Assembly (NCBI GenBank): GCA_014549065.1
Contig: JACDOX010000052.1
Location: forward strand, 496,001 to 560,000
Length of the DNA stretch: 64,000 nucleotides
Reading direction: 5' to 3'
Source of the DNA: Cardinalis cardinalis
Taxonomy: Eukaryota; Chordata; Aves; Passeriformes; Cardinalidae
Below, one piece after another: positions 34,016 through 49,574 of the stretch; positions within the stretch are counted from its first letter, which is position 1; each line of letters opens with the position of its first letter. Position numbers and translations under genes: made by a program. The notes under the pieces are model-generated. The model did no database searches and was not told the DNA's origin. It saw only the letters and a list, made by a program, of their open reading frames with translations.

Positions 34016-37000
34016 TGCAGGTATACAAAATAATGGAACATAACACCACTGATTAAAACAGCTTTTTTTTTTACATTACTTAAAATCTATACTGCAGAAG
34101 CAGTTAAAACACCGAAAAAAATACCAGTAGAGGTCTGGGGAAATGGTAATTGAATAAAATTATANACATTTCGTTTTAGATAAAAGACCATAAAGGACAT
34201 ATCATTTCCTTCCATTTTTGACTCAAAACCTACTTAGGAAATTTCCCTGAATGTGATATATACAGCATTAGGAAAAGAAAATAGTATTTTAAAACCCCAC
34301 TCTAGAGAATTCTCTTTTCCCCAAAAATGTGGAATAGGCTGTTTTCAAAATAAAACACAATGTCAGGTCCATTCTTCATTATTCAGAATAGAAGAATATT
34401 ACTTTCCTTTTCTTCACACTTTATTTTGGACAACATTTTACAACATTTCATTTAAATTCAGGGTCCATTTTTGTAGAAGGGAAAAATATTAAATAATTAT
34501 TTATTCCAGAGTAGTTCTCCTATTATTAAAAACCAAAAAAAATTTCAATATAATTATCAGGTTAGGTTGTTTTTTCTTTCTATCTAAAACTATTCAGGAT
34601 TAAAAAACCAAAAAGATTTATTAATTTTGAAATGTATTTTATAAAACAAGAATATTTCACTGTTCTCCACTTTTTGGCCTTAATCTAAAGTTTTATGAAG
34701 TCAGAGACTGACTTCATTGTATTTTCATTTGCCCATAAACAACAAAATAAATTAATACATGTCAAACATTTCTTTGATAACCAAAGAAATAACGGGTTTT
34801 CTAATTCAATTGTAAAAGGTGGGTACATGCAAGAAGGGTGGTGTATTTTTTTGTTATAGAATGAATTAATTAGTTTGGCTTAGTGCATGTTAGTTTTTCA
34901 GAGATTGCAATACTGAATAATTGTTCTTGGGGTTTTGTCTTATCTGAGATACAACCCATTAAAACTATGTTATTTTTCATGGTAAGGTATTTCCAAATCT
35001 AGTGTGTATTGCTGAAGAATGGCTACAGCAGTCTACATATGCTTGAACTGTATATCCCAATAGAAAAAAAAATTAATTGACTAAAAAGGAAGACAGTATT
35101 ATCCATCTAAAGTTATATTAGGTTATGTATGTTTATACATTTGCATTTATATATTTTCCTTGGTTGTTTATATGAATATATTTGATTACATTTCATTTTT
35201 CTGGGGATGTGGTAAGGGGAAAAAGTGATAATGGTATTCCTGGAAAAAATGTCAGACAAAAGGCTTGTAGAGTTTGTACCTAAATTGGGCTGATTATTTT
35301 ATTGTCTCTTTTGTAGTGAGATTTTGTGGTTAGGATGATAAAATTAAACAACTTGTCAATTCCCTTGGAAATCCAGCAATGTAGAGAATTTGTAGATATG
35401 AAATTCTGAATTCAGAAAGTATTTTAACATAGGATATGCATGATCCATGTTGGAGAAACTGTAGAATCAAAAATTAACATAATTTTTAATGTATTTGGTA
35501 GACAATGAAAAAGAAAATCACACTAACTGAAGTGCAATTGGAAAAAAAATGTGCCTGAGCAATGTCATAAGTTAAAGCAAAATAATTTTTCATAATGATG
35601 CAAAAACTGGAATTGCATTATAATAACTAAAATATTTTAGATGCTTTTTTTTGAAAATAGTTTATTTTAGATTTGGTAGGATAAATTTCTTGGATTTGGT
35701 TTTGAAAATAATATTCTAAAATTAATAGATAGAAACATAGATGTAGATAAATACNTTAAGTCATGGTGAATGAACAAAAAGTCTCCAGTAGAAAAAATTT
35801 GCATGGTAAGACATGCATAGAATCAGGATTTCCTTCTTCTTTATAAAACCTTGAACAGAGACCTTTAAAAACTGGGTGATATTGTGGTGAAAATTACACT
35901 TTACATATCTCTGGATTTTGGTGTCACGTTTTAAAGACAAGATTTCTGCAGTGGCATGTCATCTAACTCCAGAAATTCATGTTAACAATAATCNATAAAT
36001 AATGATGGAACAGGATGGAATGTACTTTTGTTCCTTCATACATGTATTACCTGATATTTGAGTGAGAGTTTTCTGTCATATGATTCTTAAGTCCACTTGC
36101 ATTTTAACAATTGAATTGTTCAAATTCTGATAATGTAGTCTTCAATATTAATGGATCATTCTGACAGAAATAGAATTGAAATTGAAGTCTGTCAGGTGTT
36201 CATTTGTCACATTTAATTGGAATCTAGCTAATCTGCAGTGTTTGGCTAGGTTAGGTTTTAATCAGGATTTATACTGGATTCTTATGAAGATTTTTCATGG
36301 AAACAGCATTTTGGAAATGATCTTGGTTATTAATTTTTACTTCAAATATTTACCATTTAATTTCAGTTGATGTGAAACAATGCAGTTATAACTAATTGCT
36401 TTGAATTTCCTTTCATTTTAGAGTTTGAAATAATAATCTTCAGCACAGTGCATGAAACCTTCCAATATGTTTCCTTCTTTTTTTTTTTCAAGCCTAGATG
36501 ACTAAGGAAAACAAGTAATCTTTATAGCTACGGCAAATTTAAAAGGTTCAGCTCACAGGCAGAGTATAGAAGAAATTCAACTTTCTGTTTGCTGTTAANA
36601 GTTTCTTTGCATTTTCTTAGTTGAGAATAGAACACTGGAAAAGTGGAAAAAATGGATAAGGGGGTTGATTTTCTTAGAATATGGTGAACATTGCCCACCA
36701 GCCTACATGACTGTCAGATGTAGATTGAAGTTTTATTCTGCTGATTAGCTGTGGTGTCAGATGTGGGAGAAAAAAAAAAAGAAAGAAAAAAAATGCTAGC
36801 AGATTGACTGTGAAAATTCAGTATGCAAAGATCTTGTTAATTAGTAAAATCTGCAGAACCAAAAGTAACTTCTGAGTTAATTTATCCCCTGCCCTTGGAG
36901 CTTTCCTTGCAAAGAAATTCTGCTCATATGTGCAGGCTTTTCTGATTTTGCTGTTAAAATGGTTCTGTCTTAATGTAAATTGCACAATAATATTCTAAAG

Positions 37001-37209
37001 AACATTTCCATTGCATTCATGTTTGTATATCAAGGGCAAATACATTACCATGATAAATTAGTTTCTTGGTCTTTTGTCATAGCTTTCTAGTTCTGACCAT
37101 GCCTAATACAACATCTCAGAAGAAAATTTTGAAAAAACTCTGTGTCAGAAACTTCCAGAATTACTTCTCCTCCTGACCCCAACAGTTAATAGTCAGCATA
37201 TGATTTTCT
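34016..37209. other. Intronic sequence, nothing recognised
   Basis: AT-rich intron with short homopolymers and a purine-only tract at 36766-36793. TGCATG (an RBFOX-type motif) occurs at 34884-34889, about 1 kb after the exon. A single copy is not informative. Confidence 0.6.
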
Positions 37210-37210
37210 A

Positions 37211-37256
<46 letters not shown>

Positions 37257-37267
37257 GTAATAGTAAT
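37210..37267. repeat. (AAT)n microsatellite
   Basis: About 16 uninterrupted AAT/ATA units, followed by ATAGTAATAGTAATA with two AGT variants. Same strand sense as the array at 18841. Confidence 0.97.
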
Positions 37268-40200
37268 ATTTATAGTACTAAAACCCCACTAATTTACCAC
37301 AAGACAAGTTACTGGCCTGAAGAATTTCAACAGGGAAATCCTCTGAAGGCTAACAAAAATGTTTGGGGTTTGGATTTTTAAAATTCTTATTTAACTATTT
37401 AGTGTCTATTCCTTTTCGTTATGAAGAAGAGCATGGAAGCATTCCATTTTAGTTTTCAAATACTATGGATTGTTATGTTTCCTTATAGTTTACCTTTCCT
37501 CTGAAATATAAATCTTCCTAGGTTATGAATTTTCTAGCAAAGGTAGGGATAGTTGAAGATCTATTCTCAAAATCTGAAGAATGGACATTTTTTCATACTA
37601 ATTCCTATGTTATTAATCACAGATATGATCTTTAAACAGAGCTTCTATTGTTCTGTTTCATTTCTCTTCACCTGGTTCTACTAGGTCTCTCTCATGTTTC
37701 TTGCAACTCTTAGAAATATTTCATTATATTCCTTCTCCCTACCNCCTGATTTCTGCATACCTACAGTTTTTTTATGCATGCGGTAGCCTAACCAGTTTTA
37801 TTTTTTATTTAATTTAGCTAGAGGACCTACAGTGGTGAAACTGCAGCACTGCAGGTTATGGCTTGTATGATCTTCCCTCGAGATTTGTTTCCATGCAGTC
37901 CTAATTAAACTGTATGCCACACCTGAGATATCTGCCTTAAAGCTAGCTCAGGTACTTCTACATGAACATGTCTTTGATCTGCAGCACAGAATGTTAGGTT
38001 AGCCTGTGTTTCAATATCAAGTAGGGTTGGAGAAGAGCAGTTGTCTCTGTGAAAGAAGGAAAATAAAGAAATGGTTTACAGATTCCATTTTTGCAGGGGG
38101 AAAAGGAGTAAAGAAAGATTAAGTGACATGTCTGAAGTCACAGATAAAGTAAGGAGAAGAGCTTAAAAAGGAGCTCAGAATTTTTGTGATTCAGTTACTT
38201 GACTTCCACAAAGAAATCAGGAGATAAATTACTCTCTGACTGACACATGAAATAAAAGCCAGAGAAGAGAAGTGCATTACCTTGGTTCACATAGTCTGAT
38301 AATATGCTCTGTTTTCAATTACAATTTCAGATTTAGACTGCAAGAGTCAAAGTTCCACCATCAGTATAAAGGGGTTTGTAACGTACAAAAGGATGAAAAT
38401 GCAAAGTGAATTTTGGCAATTAGTACATATGATTAATTTTATCTATAAGAGCATTCTCTCACTTTTGCTTGTGAAANAGATTCTTAATCTGTTCTCTGGA
38501 CCAAAGTGTGAAGAAAAGAATACATTAATTTAGTGAACTCATGTTTACAGAATCTATTTTCCTTTAGCTTTTTATTGTGCAAATAACACAGCTTAATGTT
38601 CTTGAAGACTTAACTGTCCCTATTGTATAATGGCAGACACTCATTGACTTATTTCAGAGAATGATTGCATTTTTGCAGTTCCCTTATTTTCAAATGTTCT
38701 TTCCTCTTGACTTCAGATCCTAAAATTGAATGAGAATAATTTTGTTTTAAAACTGTGTCTTGAAAATGTTGGTGTAAGTAGTCCATCTGAGAGACAGTAA
38801 AGATTTTCATTGTAGTAATTACAAAGGAACAGTTCCTTTTTTGTTTGGTTGGTTTCTTTTTATTCTATCATGGCTGCTACCTCTACTTTTTCTTAAATAT
38901 CACTCTGCATGCATGAACCCAAAATACAAGAAAGTGCTGCAAAAATTATTATATAATACAAATACATAAGAATTCTTACCCTTGTTTCTGATGAATCTTA
39001 ACCTATAATTGGGCATATGATGAATTTTGGATTCTGTAACTCTAGCAACATACATGGGTAATTTTTTGGAACACATACATATTCAGTGATGAATGATATC
39101 TTGAACCAGTTTTTTTTGAGAATACAGCATTCTGATAAGATCTGTGAAAAGATTTTATAAGAGGAAAAAAAGCCTAGCTTGTAAGACAGAAGACAAACTG
39201 TGCAGGAATCTCTGATACAGTAGTGCAGTCTTATGTAAGGCAAGGAACTTGTCTGGGAAAAATATTGACTATTTCTCCTTGATTTTTTACCATTTCTAAA
39301 CTTTTACTGTGTCCTTTTAGATCATCTTAACCCGTATGTCTGTGAATTTTTTCAGCAGAGGAACAAGGTTGATAATCTATATGCACATTAATACTTTAAG
39401 TTTCAAAACTATATTGTGCCTGTACTTTAGGTACTTGTATTTTGAACTGTTATGCATATATACTTGTCATAGAAATGAGGGAAATATATTTTGTGTCAAA
39501 TTCCTTGTGCTGATATATATTTTTATATGTCGACTATTCTATGTTTACATTGCTTCAAATCCACTGGGCAAAGTAAAGCCCCAAATATATACCAAATACA
39601 ATGAGAAATAGCTCTCATTGAAGACAACAGAACAGAATTTTTTTATACCTTGTCTATTTTCCTTGACTGTCCAGACAAATATCAGCAACTTCTCTGTTCT
39701 GTTCATGAAGAGTACCTGAGTTTGCTGTGAATGATTTTCTGCTTGATCAGGATTTTAACTGCTCAGAGAACATATGCTTGGATCTGCTGGAATCAAAGAA
39801 AGAATGCATATTTCTGTATTGGAAATCCACTCCCACACATTGGTAGCAAAACAAATTATTTAGCACTTTACTGATTTTTTGATTAGAATTGTATGTCTCT
39901 TCCTATTCTCTCTTGCTTTCCCATTGTATTTGTTCTAGCTCCTTTTGTGCTGCAGAGTGAATAGCATATTCCTCTTTTCTGAAAAATCATATTGTAGGAT
40001 TTCTTCCTCCACTCCTGATTTCAGTAAGATTTGCTATTAAAAAGAAAATACACACAGTAATAACTGTTCATACCACTGTTAAAAAACGCCTATTGATACC
40101 AGAAATGTCATGTACTAAAACTTTGATTTCTTTTATTACCCTTTAAAAAAGGAACTCCATGTTTACATTCCATCAGTTTTTAAACAATAATTTAAAGCGG

Positions 40201-43200
40201 AGGAAGACTTTGGATTTTTAAAAAAACACATCTGCAGTTATATCAGTTAGGATGAAGCAGGGAGGGAATGGTTTGTATGTACATGTGGGTGTGCACACTT
40301 GTACACATCTCAGTGAGTCAGTTCTCACTGCAAATACTCATGAGATCTACTCAGTTGCAGTTATATAACCTGCTTCATCTATGAATTTCAAATCAATTCA
40401 CTGAGGTGGATATGAACATACTAAACTGACAAGTGGAGAACTAAATGATCAGAAAGTAAAGCAGTATGTCCACTGTCATGCTGTGAATTGATCCAAACAT
40501 TGTGCACCCCTCAAAAAGTAATAATTTGAACATGAACTTCCAGTCTGATGAAGGTTTTGCAACTGACTTAGTAAAGTTAGGCTTTTGTCCAAGTCTTCCG
40601 TGCCAGCTGCCAGCTCAGGCAGCCTCCCACTGATGCAGATTGCACAACTCCCTTTGATACTGTCGCAGTCCTCAATGTAGATGGAGGGCAATATGCATTC
40701 CAAAATTTAGACTCAAGGAAGAACAGACATCTGGTTTATGAATGGAATATTTAGCAACCTTTGCATCCAAGGCAGGCTCTTTCCTGAAAAAAATCTAATG
40801 CAAAGATTCAACGGAAGTTTATTTTTCCTCTGTTCCAATGAGTCCTTTCAACATACTGTATTTCCCAGTTGGCTTTATTTAATCATAGATTCTTTCATTT
40901 TCTGGACAATGTTAGATCTTTCTACCCCTTCAAATCTTCAAATATAATGATGATCCAAAGCATAGGGGTATTTCTTCTTAATTTCAGTGAAAAATACTTT
41001 TTCCTCTATTTGTGGGAGATCTGCGTAATGTATAGGGTNGGACCAAAGATCATCTGGTGGCCAAAATAAGGTGCTCAGGTAAAAGTATAGCAGAACAAAT
41101 AAACTGATTTGTTTGCCAAGTAGTCTTCTATACATCAACAGCTGGGAATTCTGATTCCCTGAGCCACATAATGTGCATTTAGTAATCTTTATGGATTTAC
41201 ANATTCAAATTTGTCCAGTTTCCATTCCATGCAACTATTAAATCTCTTTTCCCCAATGAGGGTTTTGAAAGTGATTGTGTGTGCCATTANTCTTGGATTG
41301 GACAAAGGAAAAATAAACTTCCTAGTCTGTAAAGGAACAGTATATAGGAGTTTTTTAAGGAGAATATGTTTATTTGCACCCAAACTAAAATTTGCTGTTG
41401 TATAAGAAGTCCTGTATTCAGTTATTATTTCAAAAGGTTTAAACCCTAAAAATTGAAGGAAAGTGTATNTCTTATTTTAGCAAATATAAATGTAAGTTTG
41501 GTATGCCAAAATACACAAAGGTATTTAAAGGAATTAGAAGCTTCCATATGATATGTGTCATCTGTAGTTCTGAAAATTCTATTTTGTATTTATATTTCAT
41601 AAGTGATTTTCAGAGAAATGGAACAATTTCTATGANGACAAGAGGATTTAAGTGCAAGCATAATATGAATTCAGACATTTAAGTATTTNTGAATATTACT
41701 ACAGTATCACCTATATTGCCTTTTTTGCCTCAACAGCAACACAGCATTTGATGTGAATGCCAACTCAAATGTCTTGAATAAGTAAAAAAAATAAATTCAT
41801 GGCATGTGCTAGAACAAGGCATACATTAGAATTTTTAAGAAATTGCTTCTTAAAAATATTAGTACAGTAACTTAATATTTCAGGGCTTCTTGACATTTTT
41901 TGGGTAAGGAACAGCAATTAGAACAAAACCCTCACTACCAAAACCACAGAGGTTTTATGCTCCNACACAATTTTTGTGCACAGATTTATTACTTACATAA
42001 TAAATGCAAAAGTCAGCATTTATTGTGTAAGAAAATGTATTTTAGTAATCAATGTTTTATACATGCTTTTTTGGTTTTTTTTCTTTTTTTCTGTAGACTG
42101 GAGTAATAAATTTTATTAATATTAATTGCAAATCTTTTATTGTAGATAAATTGCCATTAATTTTAAAGAAGCTGTCCATTATGCAGCTTTTAAGAAAGGA
42201 AAAAAGTATCTCTCACTAAATAAATTTTAAAAAATTGTNTGGTGGATTATTCAAATCTGTACTTTTTTCTAACATGAAAGATAGGAAATTTAGACATAAG
42301 GGTAAACTTCTGTTTGGATAATAGAAAAAAGTAAAATGTAAAGGCAGTGAAGGAAAAACAGTGTTGATAATTTATATTGATTATTGTGTTCTTTCTTGCT
42401 ATCAAGTGTGCCCATACAAGGTTCCCCAACTTGCTTGCTTTAACAAGCAAGTTTTTTAGCTATATCTAAGAAACAAATCAACCCTGAAGATTCCTGCAGG
42501 GGCACTAGTTCTTTTCCTAAGCAGTCTGCATTATTTNGTCACAAAGGGAAGAAAAATCAAAGTGCATCATATCTAAAATTGCATGCAAACAAGAATATCT
42601 TCCACCAAAGTNTTAGTTTTCTCCCAGTATGATTTTATGGCAGATTTATTTTCTTGATCCAAGGATTTTTCTGTCTTTTTCTGAAATTGAAATAGTGCTA
42701 TAAAGAGCAGTACTGTGCATAGAGAGGATTCCGGGAAAAGGTTTTTCAAATTAAATCTCCTTAATTCAAAAAGTGTGTAATATTTGTGCCCTGCTGGCCT
42801 ACTGTCTTTAAAATATTTCAGGTGCACAGCCAGTGGTTNTCTTATGTAATTGTCCTGCTTAAATTAATTCACATTTTTGAAGAGGAGGATCTNTCCTTTT
42901 TTGAGGCAGGGCAATGATATTCACATCATCATGAGATACTAAAGTAACACTCTCAGTGGAAAATGACATTGCAAACTTTTATTATGAAAAGAAGGCAAAG
43001 AGAGTTTTTGTAATTTTACCTTCTCCTGTTAGTCAATAACAGAAAAGTCTCTTCTCTGAGNGGAGAATAGAAACCTATTATTTTTTAAACAAAGTATTTG
43101 AGAGATAAACTTATCTATGCCTGGTATGTTATTTTATTAATATCTCTCAATGTTTTAGTCTATTAACAGTGGCCATCATTCCCTGCTATTGTATATAAAA

Positions 43201-46200
43201 ATTTATGCCAAAATTCTTTTCATATTCTGATATGTATTGTAATAATAATATGGGGATTATTTTAATATATCAGTAGAATTGACAGCTCTGGATATGTGCT
43301 TGTTCTAGCTATCTCCTACACAGACATTATTCAAGTGTGTGAGAGAGTAATAAAATAGCTACCTTTGTTCTCTAGGTTTTGGTGGTTTCTAGNGCTAAGG
43401 GGGTTACGTGGACAAAAGAGGAGCAACCATGAGTAACATTATCATGTATGCTGATTTTTAAAGTATAAGAAATCTAAATATTTTAGTTGTGTTTGAAGAT
43501 GTCTCATTCAATGACCCAAANCATGATTAATGTATAGTATTTAATGCAGTTTCATTATTTAGTTAAATTATTTTTGGTAAAAAAGAAGAGTGGGCTGAGT
43601 GGGCAAAGGTAGTTAAAATGAGACCGGCTTAATTATATGTACAGGAAGTTTCCATTCTTATTGAAAGCTTGTAACTTATTGTAGCTTCATCATCTTTCAG
43701 CATGATGAAAGCAATTTTGTAATGACATATAAAGCATGTAAGAAAAAATTTAAACAATCCTTGAGAACTAAAAAAAATGGTGACTGTTGTATTTGACAAT
43801 ATGCAAGGAGCCTGCACAGTATGACTCAAAAGTCATGGAATCTGCCTGGATGACTCACATCCTTCCTGTAGCCCTCTTTCCAATGTGGTGTTGTACAGAA
43901 GTACAGTAAGGAGGCAGAGGAGAGAAGCAGCATGGGCTTTGGTTCTGCTCTTAACATGCTCCAGATAGCCCTCTCATATTTCAGCAATTTATATTGGTCT
44001 GAGAAAATCTGTAAGAAAAACAGGATTTAATAATTTTGANACTATATTATCTTTTCCTATTCTTGGAAGAAATTCTAAAATAATATATTCCGCTATAGTT
44101 CTNTGCTTGGATGACACCAAGCATGAAGGGTAAAGGGTGATAGGAAAAAAACAAATTTAAGTTACACCAAAATTTCTTTATGTCTTTTTATTCAATATGA
44201 GGGGCTCAACTGCAGTGTGCAAGGGGCAATAATAGAGTTGACTTTTCCCACTCATTNTTTCCTGCTATACTGGAAATGGTCATATCTGCAGAATTAAACT
44301 TTGGGAAATAACAGTGGCATAAGACGCTGGCTCACAGAGAATGGTGAAACAAAATAGTTGTGAGAGTCAAAGAGAGAGTCAAATACATCCTAGATTTTGT
44401 AAGTGACAATACAGAGGACAGGCTCTATACTGCCACAGTGCACTGTTTCTAACAAAGGATGTTGCTTAGAGGCATAGCTTACTTGCCAAGAGCATAGATA
44501 TGGAAACTTCAGATGCAGTTAGATCTAATCTCACAAATAGTAATGGGAAAATGCAGAAAAACCCAAGATGCCCCCGAAGGTTTAGTTAAGTGAATATTTT
44601 TCTTTTGCTTTTCTCTTCAAAAGGAAACAATTGCCTTTAGCTTTGAGCAGGTAGAGTCCCACATGCTGTTGTTCATGNTATGAATTTTAAGGGGAAAAAC
44701 TTTTCCAAAACATAAAGAAAGGCGTTATCCTGAAGTTTCTTGATAAATATTATCAAGCANGTTATGTTAATTGAGGAACTTAAGAAACTTCTAAAACTAA
44801 ATATTCTCTCTACCACCTCTCCTCTCCGCCTAGTACTGTTGTAATTTCTGCCACATATAACAGACATTTAGAAGCTTCTTTTTCAGAAAGGCCTAAGCAA
44901 ACAAACTGTACTGACAAGACAAATTTGTTTATTACTGTGAAGATAAATAGTAAAAGAATTGAATCAAGTTCAGTTCAGTAGTGATAGAAAGTCATTACTC
45001 TCAGGTGACAGTTAACTGGCTTGTATAAAATGAGTTAGCACTTGGAGAGTATTGCTTACTGGAGAGATGCTCGTGCCCCTACTAGCATTAACTAGCATCC
45101 TGTTGAGACTGTCAGCTCAGGAGAGAGGAGAGCAGACAACAGCCAAGGTAAAAGGATCTGAGACAAGGTCCATTAGTCTTTGAATAGCAATGGCTGCCAA
45201 GTGTTACTTTTTGGTCTGGATGTGTGTAATGTACGGTGTTCTGTCTGCTCACAACCTGGCACTTCCTATCAACATTAGGTTTCTGTGGAAANAGGAAATC
45301 CACATAGGGCTGAACTGCAGCAGTGGACTGAAGTAGTTTCACACGTAATTGTAGTGAAGGACACTAGTCATGGCCTAAGCTTCAAAGCAGAATTCACTCC
45401 TATACTTCTTAGCACTTGTATTAATCTAATTTTAAATGTTCTTACATGGAAAGTTCAGATCACCTCAATGTAAAGAGGTGCTTTATTAATACCAAAATGT
45501 GAAATGCCTACTGTTGTCTCCTGAAAAGTAATGGTACTTTTCAGTATTGGAACTCAGGAGTGCTTGTGCTCTATTAGCTGAAAATAACATTAAGCGTTCT
45601 TCATCAGGAAAGGGTGGAAAACAGAGTTAAACAAAANTTTTTTTTTCTACTCTAGATTTTCAACCAGTTCTTATTTTCAACCAAAAAAAAAAAGTGTTTT
45701 TTTCCAAAATTTTACTATATTGATTCACTATTTTCTCTCACAAATATTTCTTGAAACTCTCTCGTTAAGTGAATTTCCCAGTTTCTTGATTACCTCTTCA
45801 AATATAACCCCATCATTTCCAATTGTAGAAATTCAGATATGTATTCACATAAGTGTATACAATACAGTTTCCAAACAGGTCTTGAAAGAGCAATTAAACA
45901 TGAAGAAATTCCATTTCAAGTGCCTTTTAAAATGTTTGTTGTTNTTTTTTTTCCTGTGTTCACAAAGCCTTGGAGAGCAGAGTCTCTATGTTATGCCTCA
46001 TAATTTGTTGTCGAAATCTCAAAATGTCTTGAGCACTGGAAGGACATTTTGGGACTTTCTTGCATCATCTTTTTTACTAGTAATTGCAAAGGGATTATCC
46101 ATTTGCTACAATTAAATAGTAAACTAATTTAGACAGTTGAAATTGGAGTTATTCTTGCCTTTCCATATTTACACAGGACTAAAATTTCTTTAGCATAATG

Positions 46201-49200
46201 CTACAATGGCTGCTTTTTTGCAGAGGAACTACACTCCACAAAAGGGATAAAATATTTGAGCATACAGTATTTCTGAGATACTGCTATAACAAAATAGATT
46301 AAAACTTCATTCACATTACTATAACCATGCAAAGAAGGGATTTACAACCATTATAAAAAGCTACATATATTTCCATCCTTAAGGCCCTATATTTTGCAAA
46401 CACTTTTCACTTAACTGGCATTTTATACTGAGATATCATGAAAACACTGCAAGAAGTATCAAACCCTTTTTTGTGAGTTTCAAATGACAAGATTGTAACT
46501 AATGCTATCAGTAGGGATGTAGAATTATAGCAAATATCTAAACCTGTTATATTTTATGCTTATTGGATTACAGATACTTTGGATCGAACNTTGAATGCTT
46601 TAAAACATTGTCTAAATCCTAAAAATCTCAAGATGCTCACATATATAATAGAATATTACTGTCAGAATTTATTTAAAGTCCCCATAAGAAAAACAGACAC
46701 TAGACTGACCTCAAAGCAAAATATAAACATGTACAAATTTCTGATAGTTTTTATTCACATATTTTCATATCTCTATTCCCTATTTCTGTGCTTCATTCAT
46801 AGCCCCTGGGTGCTGGATCTTTGTGTATAACTTTTTCACAACTTCCATAGATGTGACTTTAGAAAAATAATAAAGTTGGGCAAGCTGGCACTTCTGTGTN
46901 TGCAACAAGACGCTCCCCTGGGAAGCAGAGAAGAAAAATATGTAGAAAGTTGAGAAATAAAGATAATGATATTATTTTACTATAAAATAATGCCATATTT
47001 CTACTGAAAAGGGTCNATGTATTTTTAAATTCAGTCTTATTTATGTATATAGTCAGTTACCAAATAATGTGACATTTTCTCTTTTAGCATTTTATTGAGT
47101 GCTGCTGACCTTAGTGAAAGTTGTGATGTTTTGTGACATGAAACATCTGCCAAAANATACAAATATATGTGCCTTTCAAGCCTCTGATTCCTAAGATACT
47201 TATAAAATTATTTTCAAGTAAAGCACATAGAGAACTATTTATTTATATTGTCCTCAATTTTCTAGTAGGTAAGAGCTTTCCTGAAATTTTTAGTGTATTT
47301 CGTACTCTCTGAAATCTATACTTGAACAGCCTTTGAAATTTTTGCATTTACTACTATAGGTAACTAGAGAGTACTATTTTTATCAGTTTAGCAGATCTGT
47401 CTTGCAAAGACCCTTCCTTGGGTTAATAACAAAATAAAATCAGAAATTATTCTAAAATAGTAAGTTGAAGTAATAGGTTTAAAAATATAAAAAGTTGGGC
47501 GACTAATTATAAGTAAATAAAATGGCACCTATGTTCAAATATCAATGACTAATCAGCAACTCAGGCAGCCAAATAGAAATCATTGCAGGGGAAGCAGTTG
47601 CATTGTGCTGCATCAGCAAGAAATAAGCTGTTTCCACTCCTGAGTCCAGCTTAAGAATTCATTTCACAGCATGATTGGGAATAGATATTGGCAGCTGGAG
47701 AGTCTAGCTTCTGCTTTCAGCTCTGCCACAACTACTATGAAAAAATAATAAAAAAAATCTTTTTGAAACATGCAAAATACATTTCATAAAATAAATAGGA
47801 AGTTCTTTGAAGATCAGTGAGCTTCCTAAAGGGGAAGCTGCTGATAATTGCTAATTTCAAATTACTTCCAAGTTTTAGTTTGATTAAGTTCAACCTTGGC
47901 ACCAACTATTCTCATCTTCTGAAAAATCTCTCTATATTCATGGTGATTTGCAAGCACATAATTTGTCAACAAAGGGAGAAAAATATTAAAAGTGAAGAAA
48001 AAGGAGCTATAGAGGTTTGATATGAACCACTACATTCATTTTGCTAAATAAATATTTTTCATCAGAGTTGAGAGAACTGTATTAAATAAGCTAAGCTTCT
48101 CATGAATATCCTGTTGATTTAAAAAAGCAATTGGCAGTGCTTAATTCCAACAGAATTGTCCTGACCCTTTACAAGCCTTGCTGCTCTTTCCAGCTCTCAC
48201 CAAGAAGTTATTTGTTGTTAACAAGTACATCTAACGTCTGGAGCAGGAGGGAAGAAGTTTGCAAAGCTTCNACTACTCCAGCAACATTTCTGAAGGTCCT
48301 TTCCTTTCTTGACTGAAATTTGCAATAGAGTAGTCTCCAGAAATTGGAGAAATGTTTGNAATTTAGGTGCTTGGGTAAAAACAACCTGTTGNGCTATAAC
48401 TTACCTTTAGTAGGAGNACTATTGCTAGCAATATAGTGAAGGTTATTTTGTTGAGTGTTTTAATATGCTTAAGAATTAAGGAATAATTACCCTTTTCTTA
48501 CTCATGAATAAACAGCTAAAATTGTAATTAAGACAATGTTAAACCATCNGTCTAGATAGTAGAAAATATTTTTTAAGCTTTCTAATGAAGTAGTGGACTA
48601 TTCATTGATAGTGTTGGAGTTCAAAGCAAAAGGCATTGCCTTTAATAATGATGTGCATTAGTGAAGATGCCCCTTTGTGTTTCAGAAAAGCAGACTTAGC
48701 CTTCAGTTTGGTTCTTTAATAAGTTCAAAGATATTATGCCTTCTGCATATATTCCAGAAATATATTAGCCAGCATAGCTGTATCACTTAAATTTGTGTAT
48801 TTGTTGTAAGAAATAAAAAACTTGTAGCAGATGATTATGTGACAAAGGTATAACCACTAATGTGAGAATGACTTCAACAAAAGTAACATTCCAACATTAA
48901 TTATAATAAATGAGATTCTTAAGCTGGAGAGAATGAAAAGGGCATTTCATATTTATGCTAGAATTATACTTTCTTATAAATCTAGCATTTAATTTTTTTT
49001 TAATTTTTTCAAAGGTTAAGTTCAGCTATCTAAGAATAATGGTAATCTAAAGTAGAAAAAATTGCATTAAATATTTCCTTAATGCAGTTTTTAAAAGAAA
49101 ATGGACTTAGATTATTTCAAGCACATAAATACTTTCATGTGCACTGCAAAGTTTTTCTATTCCGTCTTTCTCCTAAATGAGAATAAATCTTTTTTCCTTG

Positions 49201-49445
49201 AGTGATAGATAGTGCTCTATTTCCAGAAGATCATACACACTTCTATCCCAGTGTGTCTTTACCATAAACCTATCATTTTATAATTATTTATGGAAGTGCT
49301 TATCACAGCCCTGGTGACAGAATGACAACTGTCTTAATGAAGATGAAATCTCACTTACTTTTCTATATTTTGTGTATATAAAATGCTATTTTACAAGATT
49401 TTCTTATGCCCAAGGTGTTGGTTTTTAATCCTGCAGAGGTCAGCT
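37268..49445. other. Intronic sequence, nothing recognised
   Basis: About 12 kb of AT-rich intron with no gene or confident mobile element. Short hairpins occur at 41831-41857 (11-bp arms) and 42428-42453 (10-bp arms, 6-base loop), about what chance gives. The 131-codon open frame at 45720-46115 is hydrophobic, low in complexity, includes an ambiguous base and matches nothing I know. Confidence 0.6.
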
Positions 49446-49512
49446 AAAAACAAAACCCAAAACTGAACCAACCAAGCAAAAAACAAAACCAGAAACAATA
49501 ACAAAAAAAATC
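49446..49512. repeat. A/C-rich low-complexity tract
   Basis: Nearly all A and C (AAAAACAAAACCCAAAAC and onward). Followed about 60 bases later by the G-rich patch at 49575-49633. Confidence 0.9.
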
Positions 49513-49574
49513 CTTACAAGAAACCTGAAATAATAGAAGATATTTTCATCCTAAAGTTTTAGGGTATTTCTTTT

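Noticed and set aside
34768..34790. 9-bp hairpin (ATTTCTTTG / CAAAGAAAT)
   Set aside because: Too short and AT-rich to be meaningful.
41831..41857. 11-bp hairpin with a 5-base loop
   Set aside because: AT-rich stems of this length are expected about once by chance in a window this size.
45720..46115. 131-codon hydrophobic open frame
   Set aside because: Low-complexity F/L/S-rich translation of T-rich DNA with an ambiguous base. No motif or homologue recognised.
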